This document shows positions 34,943-43,243 of a stretch of DNA of 64,000 nucleotides, piece by piece. The notes below the pieces were generated by a model, which saw nothing but the letters and a program-made list of their open reading frames with translations, was not told where the DNA came from and ran no database searches. Source of the DNA: Ardenticatenaceae bacterium (GTDB lineage: Bacteria > Chloroflexota > Anaerolineae > Promineifilales > Promineifilaceae); contig JACKBN010000002.1 of the NCBI GenBank assembly GCA_020634565.1, forward strand, positions 434,001-498,000, read 5' to 3'. Position numbers and translations under genes: made by a program. Positions within the stretch are counted from its first letter, which is position 1, and every line of letters begins with the position of its first letter.

Positions 34943-35048
34943 AAATAGGAGGTAATAAACAGCAACTAGCAATGTGTAATCGACAAAAGATTTATAGACG
35001 TAGCAAACCGAAAATTTGGCCGATTACATAAGCTAACTACAAAAAACG

Positions 35049-36077
35049 CTAGTCAAATGATTGTGGCATGGTTCGCATACCGTAATCATCAGCATAGCTG
35101 CTCAGAACGCGCATGTAGTTGGCCCGTTCAAAGGCAGCCGGTTCAGCACAATTCACCTGGCTCAAGCTGCCGCGCAGCTGATCCAGCGATTCATACTCAT
35201 TTTCTTCCAGCCATTGCACCACACCTTCGCGCAGCACTTCAAGCCGCCCCACACCATTACGCAGCAGCTCAGAAGCCACCATTGTGATCGATGCCCCAGC
35301 AGCCAGACCCTTCAAAACGTCTGTCACGTTGTGTACACCAGATGTAAGGGCAAGATCGGCTTGAATACGGCCGTATAAAATAGCAATCCAGCGCAAAGGC
35401 AGCCGCAGCTCAGTCGAGTTGCTCAACACCAGATTTGGCACAACCTCCAGGTTCTCCAAATCCAGATCCGGTTGGTAAAACCGGTTAAACAACACCAGAC
35501 CATCCGCACCAGCATCCACCAGACGCTTGGCCATGTTGCCCATGGCGCTAAAGTATGGGCTCAACTTCATCGCGACCGGAATAGAAACCGCTTGCTTCAC
35601 ATGCGTCAGCGCATCCAGGTAAAGTGCTTCCACCTCCGCACTGCTCTCGTCCAGACTGGTTGGCACATAATAAATATTCAGCTCCAGCGCATCAGCCCCG
35701 GCCTGCTCAATATCTTTGGCATATTTAATCCACCAACCATCCGAAACGCCATTTAAGCTGGCAATAACCGGAATATTCAGCGCCTCTTTGGCCCGACGAA
35801 TATGCTTCAAATACACATCTGGCCCATGTTGATACTCTGGTGCCTCTGGGAAATAATCCAACGCCTCGGCAAAGCTCTCAGTTCCTTGCAGCAAATGCTC
35901 ATTCAGCGTGTGCGCTTCTTGTAAAATCTGCTCCTCAAACAAAGAGTAAAGCACCACGGCGCTGGCTCCGGCATCTTCCATCTGCCGCAAACCATCTAGC
36001 GTACGCGATAATGGCGATGAGGATGGCACCAACGGACTTTCCAACTCCAGGCCCAGATATTTTGTCTTTAAATTCAT
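35049..36077 (-). CDS. Dihydroorotate dehydrogenase-like flavoprotein
   Basis: 342 residues from the ATG at 36077, which has GGAGG upstream. The open frame extends to 36419 but that part is a shadow of nifJ. The FMN TIM barrel of the DHOD family is shown by LKTKYLGLELESPLVPSSS, VIASLNGVSDGWW, ELNIYYVP, AMKLSPYFSAM and DGLVLFNRFYQPD. It lacks clear pyrimidine-operon context and follows nifJ after 61 bp. Similar DHOD-like proteins often sit beside pyruvate:ferredoxin oxidoreductase; the substrate is uncertain. Confidence 0.88.
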   Translation of the reverse strand: MNLKTKYLGLELESPLVPSSSPLSRTLDGLRQMEDAGASAVVLYSLFEEQILQEAHTLNEHLLQGTESFAEALDYFPEAPEYQHGPDVYLKHIRRAKEALNIPVIASLNGVSDGWWIKYAKDIEQAGADALELNIYYVPTSLDESSAEVEALYLDALTHVKQAVSIPVAMKLSPYFSAMGNMAKRLVDAGADGLVLFNRFYQPDLDLENLEVVPNLVLSNSTELRLPLRWIAILYGRIQADLALTSGVHNVTDVLKGLAAGASITMVASELLRNGVGRLEVLREGVVQWLEENEYESLDQLRGSLSQVNCAEPAAFERANYMRVLSSYADDYGMRTMPQSFD

Positions 36078-36138
36078 TTCAGCCTCCAATGAAGATTGTC
36101 GAACCTCCCGCAGCTTCGCGCCACGGGAGGCTTTCATC

Positions 36139-39100
36139 TTAGTCAGACGAACCGTTGATACCGGCCAACTGCTTGTAAGTAACCCAACGATCAGCCACGT
36201 CTTGCTTGGCAAGTTCCAACAGCCGCTCAGCAGCTTGCGGGTTGCTTTGCTGCAAGATGCGGTAGCGTCCTTCGCGGTAGATGTAGCTTTCCAGCGTTTG
36301 CGAAGGCGGACGGCTGTCCAAGGCGAATGGATTTTGTCCCGTCTCGGCCAAATCTGGATTGAAACGATAGAGTGGCCAATGACCGCTACCAACCGCCGCT
36401 GCCTGCTGTTCCAGACCAAACTTCATGTCATAGCCATGAGCAATACAATGGCTGTAAGCAATAATCAACGACGGACCATCGTAAGCTTCCGCTTCCTGGA
36501 AGGCGCGCACCGTTTGCGCATCCTTGGCCCCAAAGGCAACTTTCGCCACGTAGATGTTGCCGTAGCTAATCGCCAACAGACCCAAATCCTTCTTAGGCAT
36601 TGGTTTACCAGCCGCCGCAAACTTGGCTACTGCACCGCGCGGCGTCGATTTGGACATTTGCCCACCAGTATTGGAGTAAACTTCCGTATCCAACACCAGA
36701 ACGTTCACGTTACGACCAGAGGCCAGTACGTGGTCCAAACCACCAAAGCCAATATCGTAAGCCCAGCCGTCACCACCAACAATCCAAACGCTCTTCTTAA
36801 CGAGGATGTCAGCCATGCTCAGTAGGTTGGCCAAACGGCCCTGGAAGTTCCCAACGCCATGCTCTTTGCCAGCCAGCAAATCTTTGATGCGTGTCTTTAG
36901 CTCTTCCACGCGACCACGCTGTGCCTGGATATCGGCATCGGTCATTTGGTCGGCGTAAAGAATGCTGTCTACCAGAACGCTACCTAACACGTCACGCATG
37001 TCGCGCAGTGTATTGGTTGCGGCTTCCAGCCGTTGGTCCAGCGCGACGCGCATGCCCATGCCAAATTCCGCATTGTCTTCAAACAAGGAATTGGACCAGG
37101 CGGGGCCACGGCCTTCTGCATTTTGCGCCCATGGCGTTGTGGGCAGATTACCGCCGTAGATCGAGGAACAGCCCGTAGCGTTGGCAATGACTGCCCGGTC
37201 GCCAAAGAGGCGGCTGAGCAAACCCAGGTATGGTGTTTCACCACAACCAGCACACGCCCCAGAGAACTCAAACAGCGGGTCGAGCAGCTGGTTGTATTTC
37301 ACCTGGTTCAACGGGATGGTGGTGCGATCTACCTGTGGTAGTTCAAGGAAGAAGTTCCAGTTCTCCCGCTCTTGTTCGCGCAGCGGCGCTTGCGGCTGCA
37401 TGTTAATCGCTTTGAACTTCGGTTGGCGCTTGTTCTTCACCGGGCAAACTTCTACACAGAGGCTACAACCGGTGCAATCTTCGGGGGCTACCTGAAGCGT
37501 AAATGCCTGTCCCTTAAATTCTTTGTAACGAGCCTCGGTCGATTTGAAGGTCTCTGGTGCGTCAGCCAATTTGTCTGTGTCGTACACTTTCATGCGAATG
37601 ACGGCATGCGGACACACAAAGGCACATTTACCACATTGAATACAAATGTCCGGGTCCCAAACGGGAATTTCGGTAGCAATGTTGCGTTTTTCCCATTTGG
37701 TGGTGCCAGTTGGGTACGTGCCATCAACCGGCAAAGCGCTTACCGGCAGTGAATCACCAACACCTTCGATGATACGTGCCGTGACGGACTGAATAAATTC
37801 TGGCGCGTAATCGGGAACGATAGACGGCCGTTCAAAATCACTCGTTGCTGCCGAGGGAACTTCGACCTCATACAGGTGCGCCAGGGCAGAGTCTACAGCA
37901 TCGTAATTTTGCTGCACGACCGCCTCGCCACGCTTGCCGTAGGTCTTCTTGATGGCTGTCTTGATGGCAGCAATCGCTTCATCCGTGGGTAACACACCAC
38001 TAAGGGCGAAGAAGCAGGTTTGCATGATGGTGTTGATACGCCGACCCATCTTGGTTTCTTTGGCCACCTGGTAACCATCCACCACGTAGAATTTCAAATT
38101 CTTGTCGATGATGGCCTGCTGAGTGCTGCGGGGCATCATGTCCCACACATCGTTTGGCCCGTAGGGGCTGTTGAGCAGGAAAGTGGCTCCAGGGGCAGCC
38201 AGTCGCAGCACATCGTACCGCTCCAGGAAGGTGAACTGATGTACACCGACAAAGCTGGCGCTTTCAATCAAATACGGGGCATGAATTGGCTGCTTACCAA
38301 AGCGAAGGTGAGAAACCGTCACCGAACCCGCTTTCTTGGAATCGTATACAAAGTAAGCCTGGGCGTGATTCGGGGTATCTTCACCGATGATTTTGATGGA
38401 GTTTTTGTTAGCCCCAACAGTACCGTCCGAACCGAGGCCGTAAAAAACGGCGCGAACCACGTCATCACTTTCAATACCAAACGATTTGTCCCAGTTCAGG
38501 CTGGTGTTGGTTACGTCATCGTTGATGCCGACCGTGAAATGATTCTTGGGGCTTGGCTTGGCCAACTCATCGAGGACGGCTTTAACCATACCGGGGGTGA
38601 ACTCTTTGGAGGAGAGCCCGTACCGCCCACCGATGATGCGGGGCATCGTCTCGAACGGTGCTTTGCCTTCAGCCACAGCCTCAACCACGGCCGACATGAT
38701 ATCCAGGTACATGGGTTCGCCAGAAGCGCCGGGCTCTTTGGTGCGATCCAAAGCAGCGATGGCCTTCACGGTTGGGGGCAGGACGTTCACAAAAGCGTCT
38801 ACAGCAAACGGCCGATACAAACGAACCTTGACTGCACCTACTTTTTCGCCACGTTCTGCCAGGTATTTGATGGTGGATTCGGCCGTTTCTGCACCAGAAC
38901 CCATCAACACAATCACGCGCTCAGCATCGGGCGCACCAACATATTCAAACAGTTGGTATTGGCGACCCGTCAGCTCAGCAAATTTATCCATGGCTGCCTG
39001 TACAATGCCAGGACAAGCTGCATAGAATGGATTCACGCTTTCCCGTGCCTGGAAGAAGACGTCCGGGTTCTGCGCCGTACCGCGCAAAACTGGGCTGTCT

Positions 39101-39729
39101 GGCGTCAGGCCACGGGCCCGGTGCGCCCGCACCAGCTCATCGTTAATCATGGCGCGCAGCACGTCATCGCCCAATGGCTCGATTTTGCTGATTTCATGTG
39201 AGGTACGGAAGCCGTCAAAGAAGTGCAAGAAAGGCACGCGGGCTTCCAGCGTTGCAGCGGAAGCAATCAGAGCAAAGTCGGTGACTTCCTGCACAGAGTT
39301 GGCTGCCAGCAAAGCAAAACCGGTGTTCCGAGCGGCCATCACGTCGGAATGGTCGCCAAAAATGGACAGTGCCTGAGCAGCCAAAGAGCGTGCCGCAATG
39401 TGGAATACGGTGGATGTCAGTTCCCCAGCGATTTTGTACATGTTGGGGATCATCAACAGCAAACCTTGAGAAGCGGTAAATGTGGTGGTGAGCGCACCGG
39501 CTTGCAATGCTCCGTGCACAGCACCAGCCGCGCCACCTTCGGCCTGCATTTCTACGACCAGCGGCGTGGAGCCCCAAATATTGGGCTTGCCTTCCGCTGA
39601 CCATTGGTCAGCCCACTCACCCATCGGAGAAGATGGGGTAATGGGGTAGATGGCAATGACTTCATTAATCCTGTGCGCGACTCTGGCAGCCGCCTCGTTG
39701 CCATCGATGGTTATCATCTGTTTGGTCAT
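36139..39729 (-). CDS. nifJ: Pyruvate:ferredoxin (flavodoxin) oxidoreductase
   Basis: 1196 residues, a single-chain enzyme. It decarboxylates pyruvate to acetyl-CoA and reduces ferredoxin or flavodoxin. Domain order is as expected: the pyrimidine domain with INEVIAIYPITPSSPMGEW, the gamma domain, two 4Fe-4S motifs (CIQCGKCAFVCPH near residue 690 and CTGCSLCVEVCPV near 755), and the TPP domain with GACAGCGETPYLGLL and GGDGWAYDIGFGGLDH. GAAGGAGAACC precedes the start. It carries only one ACGGCCGT octamer. Confidence 0.96.
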   Translation of the reverse strand: MTKQMITIDGNEAAARVAHRINEVIAIYPITPSSPMGEWADQWSAEGKPNIWGSTPLVVEMQAEGGAAGAVHGALQAGALTTTFTASQGLLLMIPNMYKIAGELTSTVFHIAARSLAAQALSIFGDHSDVMAARNTGFALLAANSVQEVTDFALIASAATLEARVPFLHFFDGFRTSHEISKIEPLGDDVLRAMINDELVRAHRARGLTPDSPVLRGTAQNPDVFFQARESVNPFYAACPGIVQAAMDKFAELTGRQYQLFEYVGAPDAERVIVLMGSGAETAESTIKYLAERGEKVGAVKVRLYRPFAVDAFVNVLPPTVKAIAALDRTKEPGASGEPMYLDIMSAVVEAVAEGKAPFETMPRIIGGRYGLSSKEFTPGMVKAVLDELAKPSPKNHFTVGINDDVTNTSLNWDKSFGIESDDVVRAVFYGLGSDGTVGANKNSIKIIGEDTPNHAQAYFVYDSKKAGSVTVSHLRFGKQPIHAPYLIESASFVGVHQFTFLERYDVLRLAAPGATFLLNSPYGPNDVWDMMPRSTQQAIIDKNLKFYVVDGYQVAKETKMGRRINTIMQTCFFALSGVLPTDEAIAAIKTAIKKTYGKRGEAVVQQNYDAVDSALAHLYEVEVPSAATSDFERPSIVPDYAPEFIQSVTARIIEGVGDSLPVSALPVDGTYPTGTTKWEKRNIATEIPVWDPDICIQCGKCAFVCPHAVIRMKVYDTDKLADAPETFKSTEARYKEFKGQAFTLQVAPEDCTGCSLCVEVCPVKNKRQPKFKAINMQPQAPLREQERENWNFFLELPQVDRTTIPLNQVKYNQLLDPLFEFSGACAGCGETPYLGLLSRLFGDRAVIANATGCSSIYGGNLPTTPWAQNAEGRGPAWSNSLFEDNAEFGMGMRVALDQRLEAATNTLRDMRDVLGSVLVDSILYADQMTDADIQAQRGRVEELKTRIKDLLAGKEHGVGNFQGRLANLLSMADILVKKSVWIVGGDGWAYDIGFGGLDHVLASGRNVNVLVLDTEVYSNTGGQMSKSTPRGAVAKFAAAGKPMPKKDLGLLAISYGNIYVAKVAFGAKDAQTVRAFQEAEAYDGPSLIIAYSHCIAHGYDMKFGLEQQAAAVGSGHWPLYRFNPDLAETGQNPFALDSRPPSQTLESYIYREGRYRILQQSNPQAAERLLELAKQDVADRWVTYKQLAGINGSSD

Positions 39730-39863
39730 AATCGGTTCTCCTTCGTTCTTGGTGAAAACGGAAGTGAATTTACGGTCTCGGGGTAATCTTTTGTGGGAAG
39801 ATCACAATCAATATTTTTGGTGCGATTACCGTTCAAAGTATCCTGAAAACAGCAGTACCCCTG

Positions 39864-39873
39864 TAGTGACAAA
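39864..39873. promoter_or_regulatory. Possible operator half-site upstream of nifJ
   Basis: TAGTGACAAA lies about 135 bp upstream of the nifJ start. The same AGTGACAAA core is one arm of the inverted repeat upstream of ppdK (42894) and of the inverted repeat at 51129. A shared regulator is only a suggestion. Confidence 0.3.
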
Positions 39874-39902
39874 CGGCCGTTATGGGAATGCAGAATGTCA
39901 TT

Positions 39903-39946
39903 AAGGAAAAATAAAAGGAGTGGCCCACAAAAGCCACCCCTTTTAT
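39903..39946 (-). terminator. Rho-independent terminator after ppdK
   Basis: ATAAAAGGAGTGGC (39911-39924) pairs with GCCACCCCTTTTAT (39933-39946) with one wobble. The minus strand continues TTTTATTTTTCC, a T-rich tail. Confidence 0.85.
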
Positions 39947-39971
39947 TAACATAAGTAAACCTTATCTCGTC

Positions 39972-42728
39972 CTATTTATCCGCCAGCGCAGCATGTGCCG
40001 CAGCCAGTCGGGCAATCGGTACACGGAAGGGGGAGCAGGAAACATAGTTCAGGCCAAGCTTGTGGCAAATGGCGATGCTCTTGGGGTCGCCACCGTGCTC
40101 ACCGCAAATACCCACTTCGAGGTCCTCACGAGCGGAACGGCCGTCTCCTACCGCAATTTCCATCAACCGACCCACACCATTCGGGTCAATCGAGGCAAAC
40201 GGATTGTCTTTCAAGATACCTTTTTGCTGGTACTCCATCAAGAAACCAGATTCAGCATCGTCACGGGAAATACCAAACGTCGTCTGCGTCAGGTCGTTGG
40301 TACCAAAGGAGAAGAACTGCGCTACCTCGGCAATTTCGCCAGCCGTCAGAGCCGCACGCGGAATCTCGATCATGGTGCCAAATTTGTAGGTGATCTCGAT
40401 ACCTTGCTCTTCCATCACGGCTTTGGCTTCTGCTTCCAGCGCGGATTGTTGCACTTTCAGCTCATTCACGTGGGAAATCAACGGAATCATCACCTCAGGA
40501 TGCACATCCACACCCTCTTTGGCACATTTACAAGCTGCTTCAAAGATGGCCCGTACCTGCATCTTGGTCAGTTCAGGGATGAGGATACCCAGGCGCACAC
40601 CACGCGTACCCAACATCGGGTTCATCTCGCGCAAAGCCTCAACGCGCTCCAGATAATCTTGTTTAATGCGGATCTCGGCCAGCGCAGTGTCAATCTCGCT
40701 TAGGGTATGGTAATGCTGCGTCCGAACCTTCAGGTCGGCCAAATCTTGTACCAACTCCTCAAATGAGGGCAGGAACTCATGCAAAGGCGGGTCGATCAGG
40801 CGGATGATAACCGGCAGGCCGTCCATAGCCCGGAAGAGACCCTCAAAATCGCCGCGCTGCAAAGGCAGCAGTTGGTCAAGAGCGTCCTTACGGTCCACAG
40901 AATACTTGGCCATGATCATCTTCTGCACGATGGGCATACGCTCAGCTTCAAAGAACATGTGCTCCGTACGGCAAAGGCCAATGCCTTGCGCGCCGTATTC
41001 ACGAGCGCGTTCTGCATCACGCGGGTAGTCAGCGTTGGCCCAAACACCCAGCTTGCGGATTTCGTCGGCCCAGCTCAGCAATTTGATGAGATGCGGGTTC
41101 TTGATGTCTGGCACTACGGTGGGCAACTTGCCCAGGTAAACGACACCCTGTGTGCCATCCAGCGACAGCCAGTCACCTTCGTGGATTTCCATATCCTCGC
41201 CAACCATCATGCGACGGCCAACGAGATCCAGTTCCAGTTCGCTTACGCCAACCACAGCGGGCTTACCAAATTGGCGAGCTACCAGTGCAGCATGGCTGGT
41301 ACGGCCGCCTTTGCTGGTGAGAATACCTTGAGCAGCCAACATACCGTGTACGTCATCTGGCTTGGTTTCTGGCCGCACCATGATGACCTGCTTGCCTTCT
41401 TCTTTGGCCCATTTTTCGGCCGTATCCGCATCAAAAGCAATCATACCAACCGCAGCACCAGGTGATACGTTCAAACCGGTGGCGATCTTGGTGGCTTCTT
41501 TTACAGCTTCGGCGTCCAATTGCGGATGGAGGAAGAAATCAACCTGGGCTGGTTTTACGCGAGCCACAGCTTCTTCTTTGGTGATGAGACCTTCTTCGAC
41601 CTGGTCTACAGCAATCCGTACTTCAGCTTGAGCAGTACGCTTGCCATCACGAGTTTGCAGCAGCCACAACTTGCCACGGTCAATGGTGAATTCCATGTCC
41701 TGCATGTTGCGGTAATGTTTTTCCAGTTTCTGAGCAATTTCTTCAAACTGGGCGTAAACCTCGGGCATTTCTTTCTTGAGGTCGCTGATGGGCTGGGTGA
41801 TGCGAATACCAGCTACCACATCTTCACCCTGAGCGTTCATCAGGAAGTCGCCTTCCAGCTCTTTCTCGCCAGTAGAAGCGTTGCGGGACATGGCCACACC
41901 GGTACCAGCATCTGGGGAGATGTTGCCGTAGACCATGGTTTGGATATTTACGGCCGTTCCCAAATTGTGCGGAATCCCGGCCGCATTACGGTAAGCAAAA
42001 GCCCGCTTGCTGTTCCATGATTTGAAAACAGCTTCCGTAGCACGCTTCATTTGTTCGTAGGGATCTTGTGGGAAATCCTCTCTGGTGTAGGTCTTGTAAA
42101 TCTGCTTGAACTGCTCGGTGACCAGTTTCCAGTCATCGGCGCTCATTTCCGTGTCACTCTTCACATCCGCAGCTTTGCGTTGAGCTTCAATTACTGCCTC
42201 GAACACCTCATCCGGTACTTCCATAACCACAGAACCAAACATCTGGATTAGACGACGGTAAATGTCGTAAACAAAACGCGGGCCGGTACGCTTAATCATT
42301 TCTTCAGCCACAGCGTCGTTCATACCGATATTGAGAACGGTGTCCATCATACCGGGCATGGAGAACTTGGCGCCAGAACGGCAGGAAACCAGCAGCGGTT
42401 TCTGCAAGTCGCCAATTTTCTTGCCCATTGCTTTTTCAACTTCTTTAATGCTTGCCAAAACTTGTTCCCACATGCCTTCGGGGAACTTTTCGCCAGCTTC
42501 CAGGTAAGCGTTGCATGCTTCAGTAGAAACAGTCAACCCAGGAGGTACGGGAACGCCCAAACGGGTCATGTCGGCCAGGTTCGCACCTTTACCGCCCAAC
42601 AAACCACGGACATCTTCCCAGGAACCACCAACATGTTCTTCAGCCTGGTTTACCTCGCTAAAGAGATAAACATATTTTTGATTGCTCTTCGCTTGCTGCT
42701 CTTTTTCCGGAGCCATTGCAGTTGTCAT
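39972..42728 (-). CDS. ppdK: Pyruvate, phosphate dikinase
   Basis: 918 residues. It interconverts pyruvate, ATP and phosphate with PEP, AMP and PPi. The N-terminal ATP-grasp domain has LLGGKGANLADMTRLGVPVPPGLT. The phosphohistidine is in GGRTSHAALVARQFG. The PEP-binding barrel has GIGLCRTEHMFFEAERMP and FGTNDLTQTTFGISRDD. GGGAGGA precedes the start. Together with nifJ it links pyruvate to PEP and to reduced ferredoxin. Terminators separate the two genes. Confidence 0.96.
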   Translation of the reverse strand: MTTAMAPEKEQQAKSNQKYVYLFSEVNQAEEHVGGSWEDVRGLLGGKGANLADMTRLGVPVPPGLTVSTEACNAYLEAGEKFPEGMWEQVLASIKEVEKAMGKKIGDLQKPLLVSCRSGAKFSMPGMMDTVLNIGMNDAVAEEMIKRTGPRFVYDIYRRLIQMFGSVVMEVPDEVFEAVIEAQRKAADVKSDTEMSADDWKLVTEQFKQIYKTYTREDFPQDPYEQMKRATEAVFKSWNSKRAFAYRNAAGIPHNLGTAVNIQTMVYGNISPDAGTGVAMSRNASTGEKELEGDFLMNAQGEDVVAGIRITQPISDLKKEMPEVYAQFEEIAQKLEKHYRNMQDMEFTIDRGKLWLLQTRDGKRTAQAEVRIAVDQVEEGLITKEEAVARVKPAQVDFFLHPQLDAEAVKEATKIATGLNVSPGAAVGMIAFDADTAEKWAKEEGKQVIMVRPETKPDDVHGMLAAQGILTSKGGRTSHAALVARQFGKPAVVGVSELELDLVGRRMMVGEDMEIHEGDWLSLDGTQGVVYLGKLPTVVPDIKNPHLIKLLSWADEIRKLGVWANADYPRDAERAREYGAQGIGLCRTEHMFFEAERMPIVQKMIMAKYSVDRKDALDQLLPLQRGDFEGLFRAMDGLPVIIRLIDPPLHEFLPSFEELVQDLADLKVRTQHYHTLSEIDTALAEIRIKQDYLERVEALREMNPMLGTRGVRLGILIPELTKMQVRAIFEAACKCAKEGVDVHPEVMIPLISHVNELKVQQSALEAEAKAVMEEQGIEITYKFGTMIEIPRAALTAGEIAEVAQFFSFGTNDLTQTTFGISRDDAESGFLMEYQQKGILKDNPFASIDPNGVGRLMEIAVGDGRSAREDLEVGICGEHGGDPKSIAICHKLGLNYVSCSPFRVPIARLAAAHAALADK

Positions 42729-43078
42729 GAGTCTATTCCTCCCATGGAATATAAATTACGTCTTGATTTAGAAAGTCTTCTTAGCCTTATGTGCGTGGGG
42801 GAGATTTGGTGGAAGGTGTGCCTGTTCTTACTCCCCCAAGTTAATGGGTTGACACAACCGTGTTCATTGTAGGGATCGCACCTATATGCAGACAGTGACA
42901 AAGTACATTGTCACTTATGACAAACATCACCGATCGAATTGCGGAAAAATTCACAAACTTTCCGCTGGAAACAAGGACCAACAATACTCACTATAGCAGG
43001 TTTTTCGGTTGTTTTTCAAGAGGGCTTGTCTAAAATTGAGCTATCTAGCAAAGTAGACAAACTTCATGGAGGTTAGAG
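42729..43078. promoter_or_regulatory. Intergenic control region upstream of ppdK with a 22-bp inverted repeat
   Basis: 350 bases without a long gene. AGTGACA (42894-42900) and TGTCACT (42909-42915) are perfect inverted arms 8 bases apart, about 170 bp upstream of the ppdK start; another ATGACAAAC follows. This is the shape of a dimeric repressor or activator site. I could not assign it to a known regulator. Confidence 0.45.
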
Positions 43079-43171
43079 ATGGATCCAATTGGACAAATCG
43101 TTTTTGCCCTGATTATTTTGCTCGTTGCGGCGGCAATTATTATTCCCCAACTGCAAAAGCGCGACGAGTAA
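43079..43171 (+). CDS. Very small single-span membrane peptide
   Basis: 30 codons. The start ATG at 43079 has GGAGG at 43068-43072, an ideal spacing. The product reads MDPIGQIVFALIILLVAAA, then IIIPQLQKRDE: one strongly hydrophobic helix with a basic/acidic tail, as in small stress or subunit-type membrane peptides. It is followed by a hairpin. Its function is unknown; the ribosome site and the clean transmembrane segment are the only evidence that it is real. Confidence 0.55.
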   Translation: MDPIGQIVFALIILLVAAAIIIPQLQKRDE

Positions 43172-43213
43172 AAAAACAGGTAAGTGGCTTTGCCCCGCTA
43201 GCGGCCACTTACC
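43170..43213 (-). terminator. Rho-independent terminator after the PMT-type glycosyltransferase
   Basis: GGTAAGTGGC (43179-43188) and GCCACTTACC (43204-43213) form a perfect 10 bp stem. Seven A at 43170-43176 give a minus-strand T tract, so it ends the leftward transcript. It also overlaps the 3' end of the 30-codon peptide gene. Confidence 0.8.
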
Positions 43214-43243
43214 AAACTCAACAGGTTTAGCTGCCGACAAAAT

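Noticed and set aside
36078..36419. N-terminal extension of the DHOD-like frame
   Set aside because: It overlaps the nifJ 3' end in another frame, reads as low-quality protein, and the GGAGG-ATG at 36077 matches the family start.
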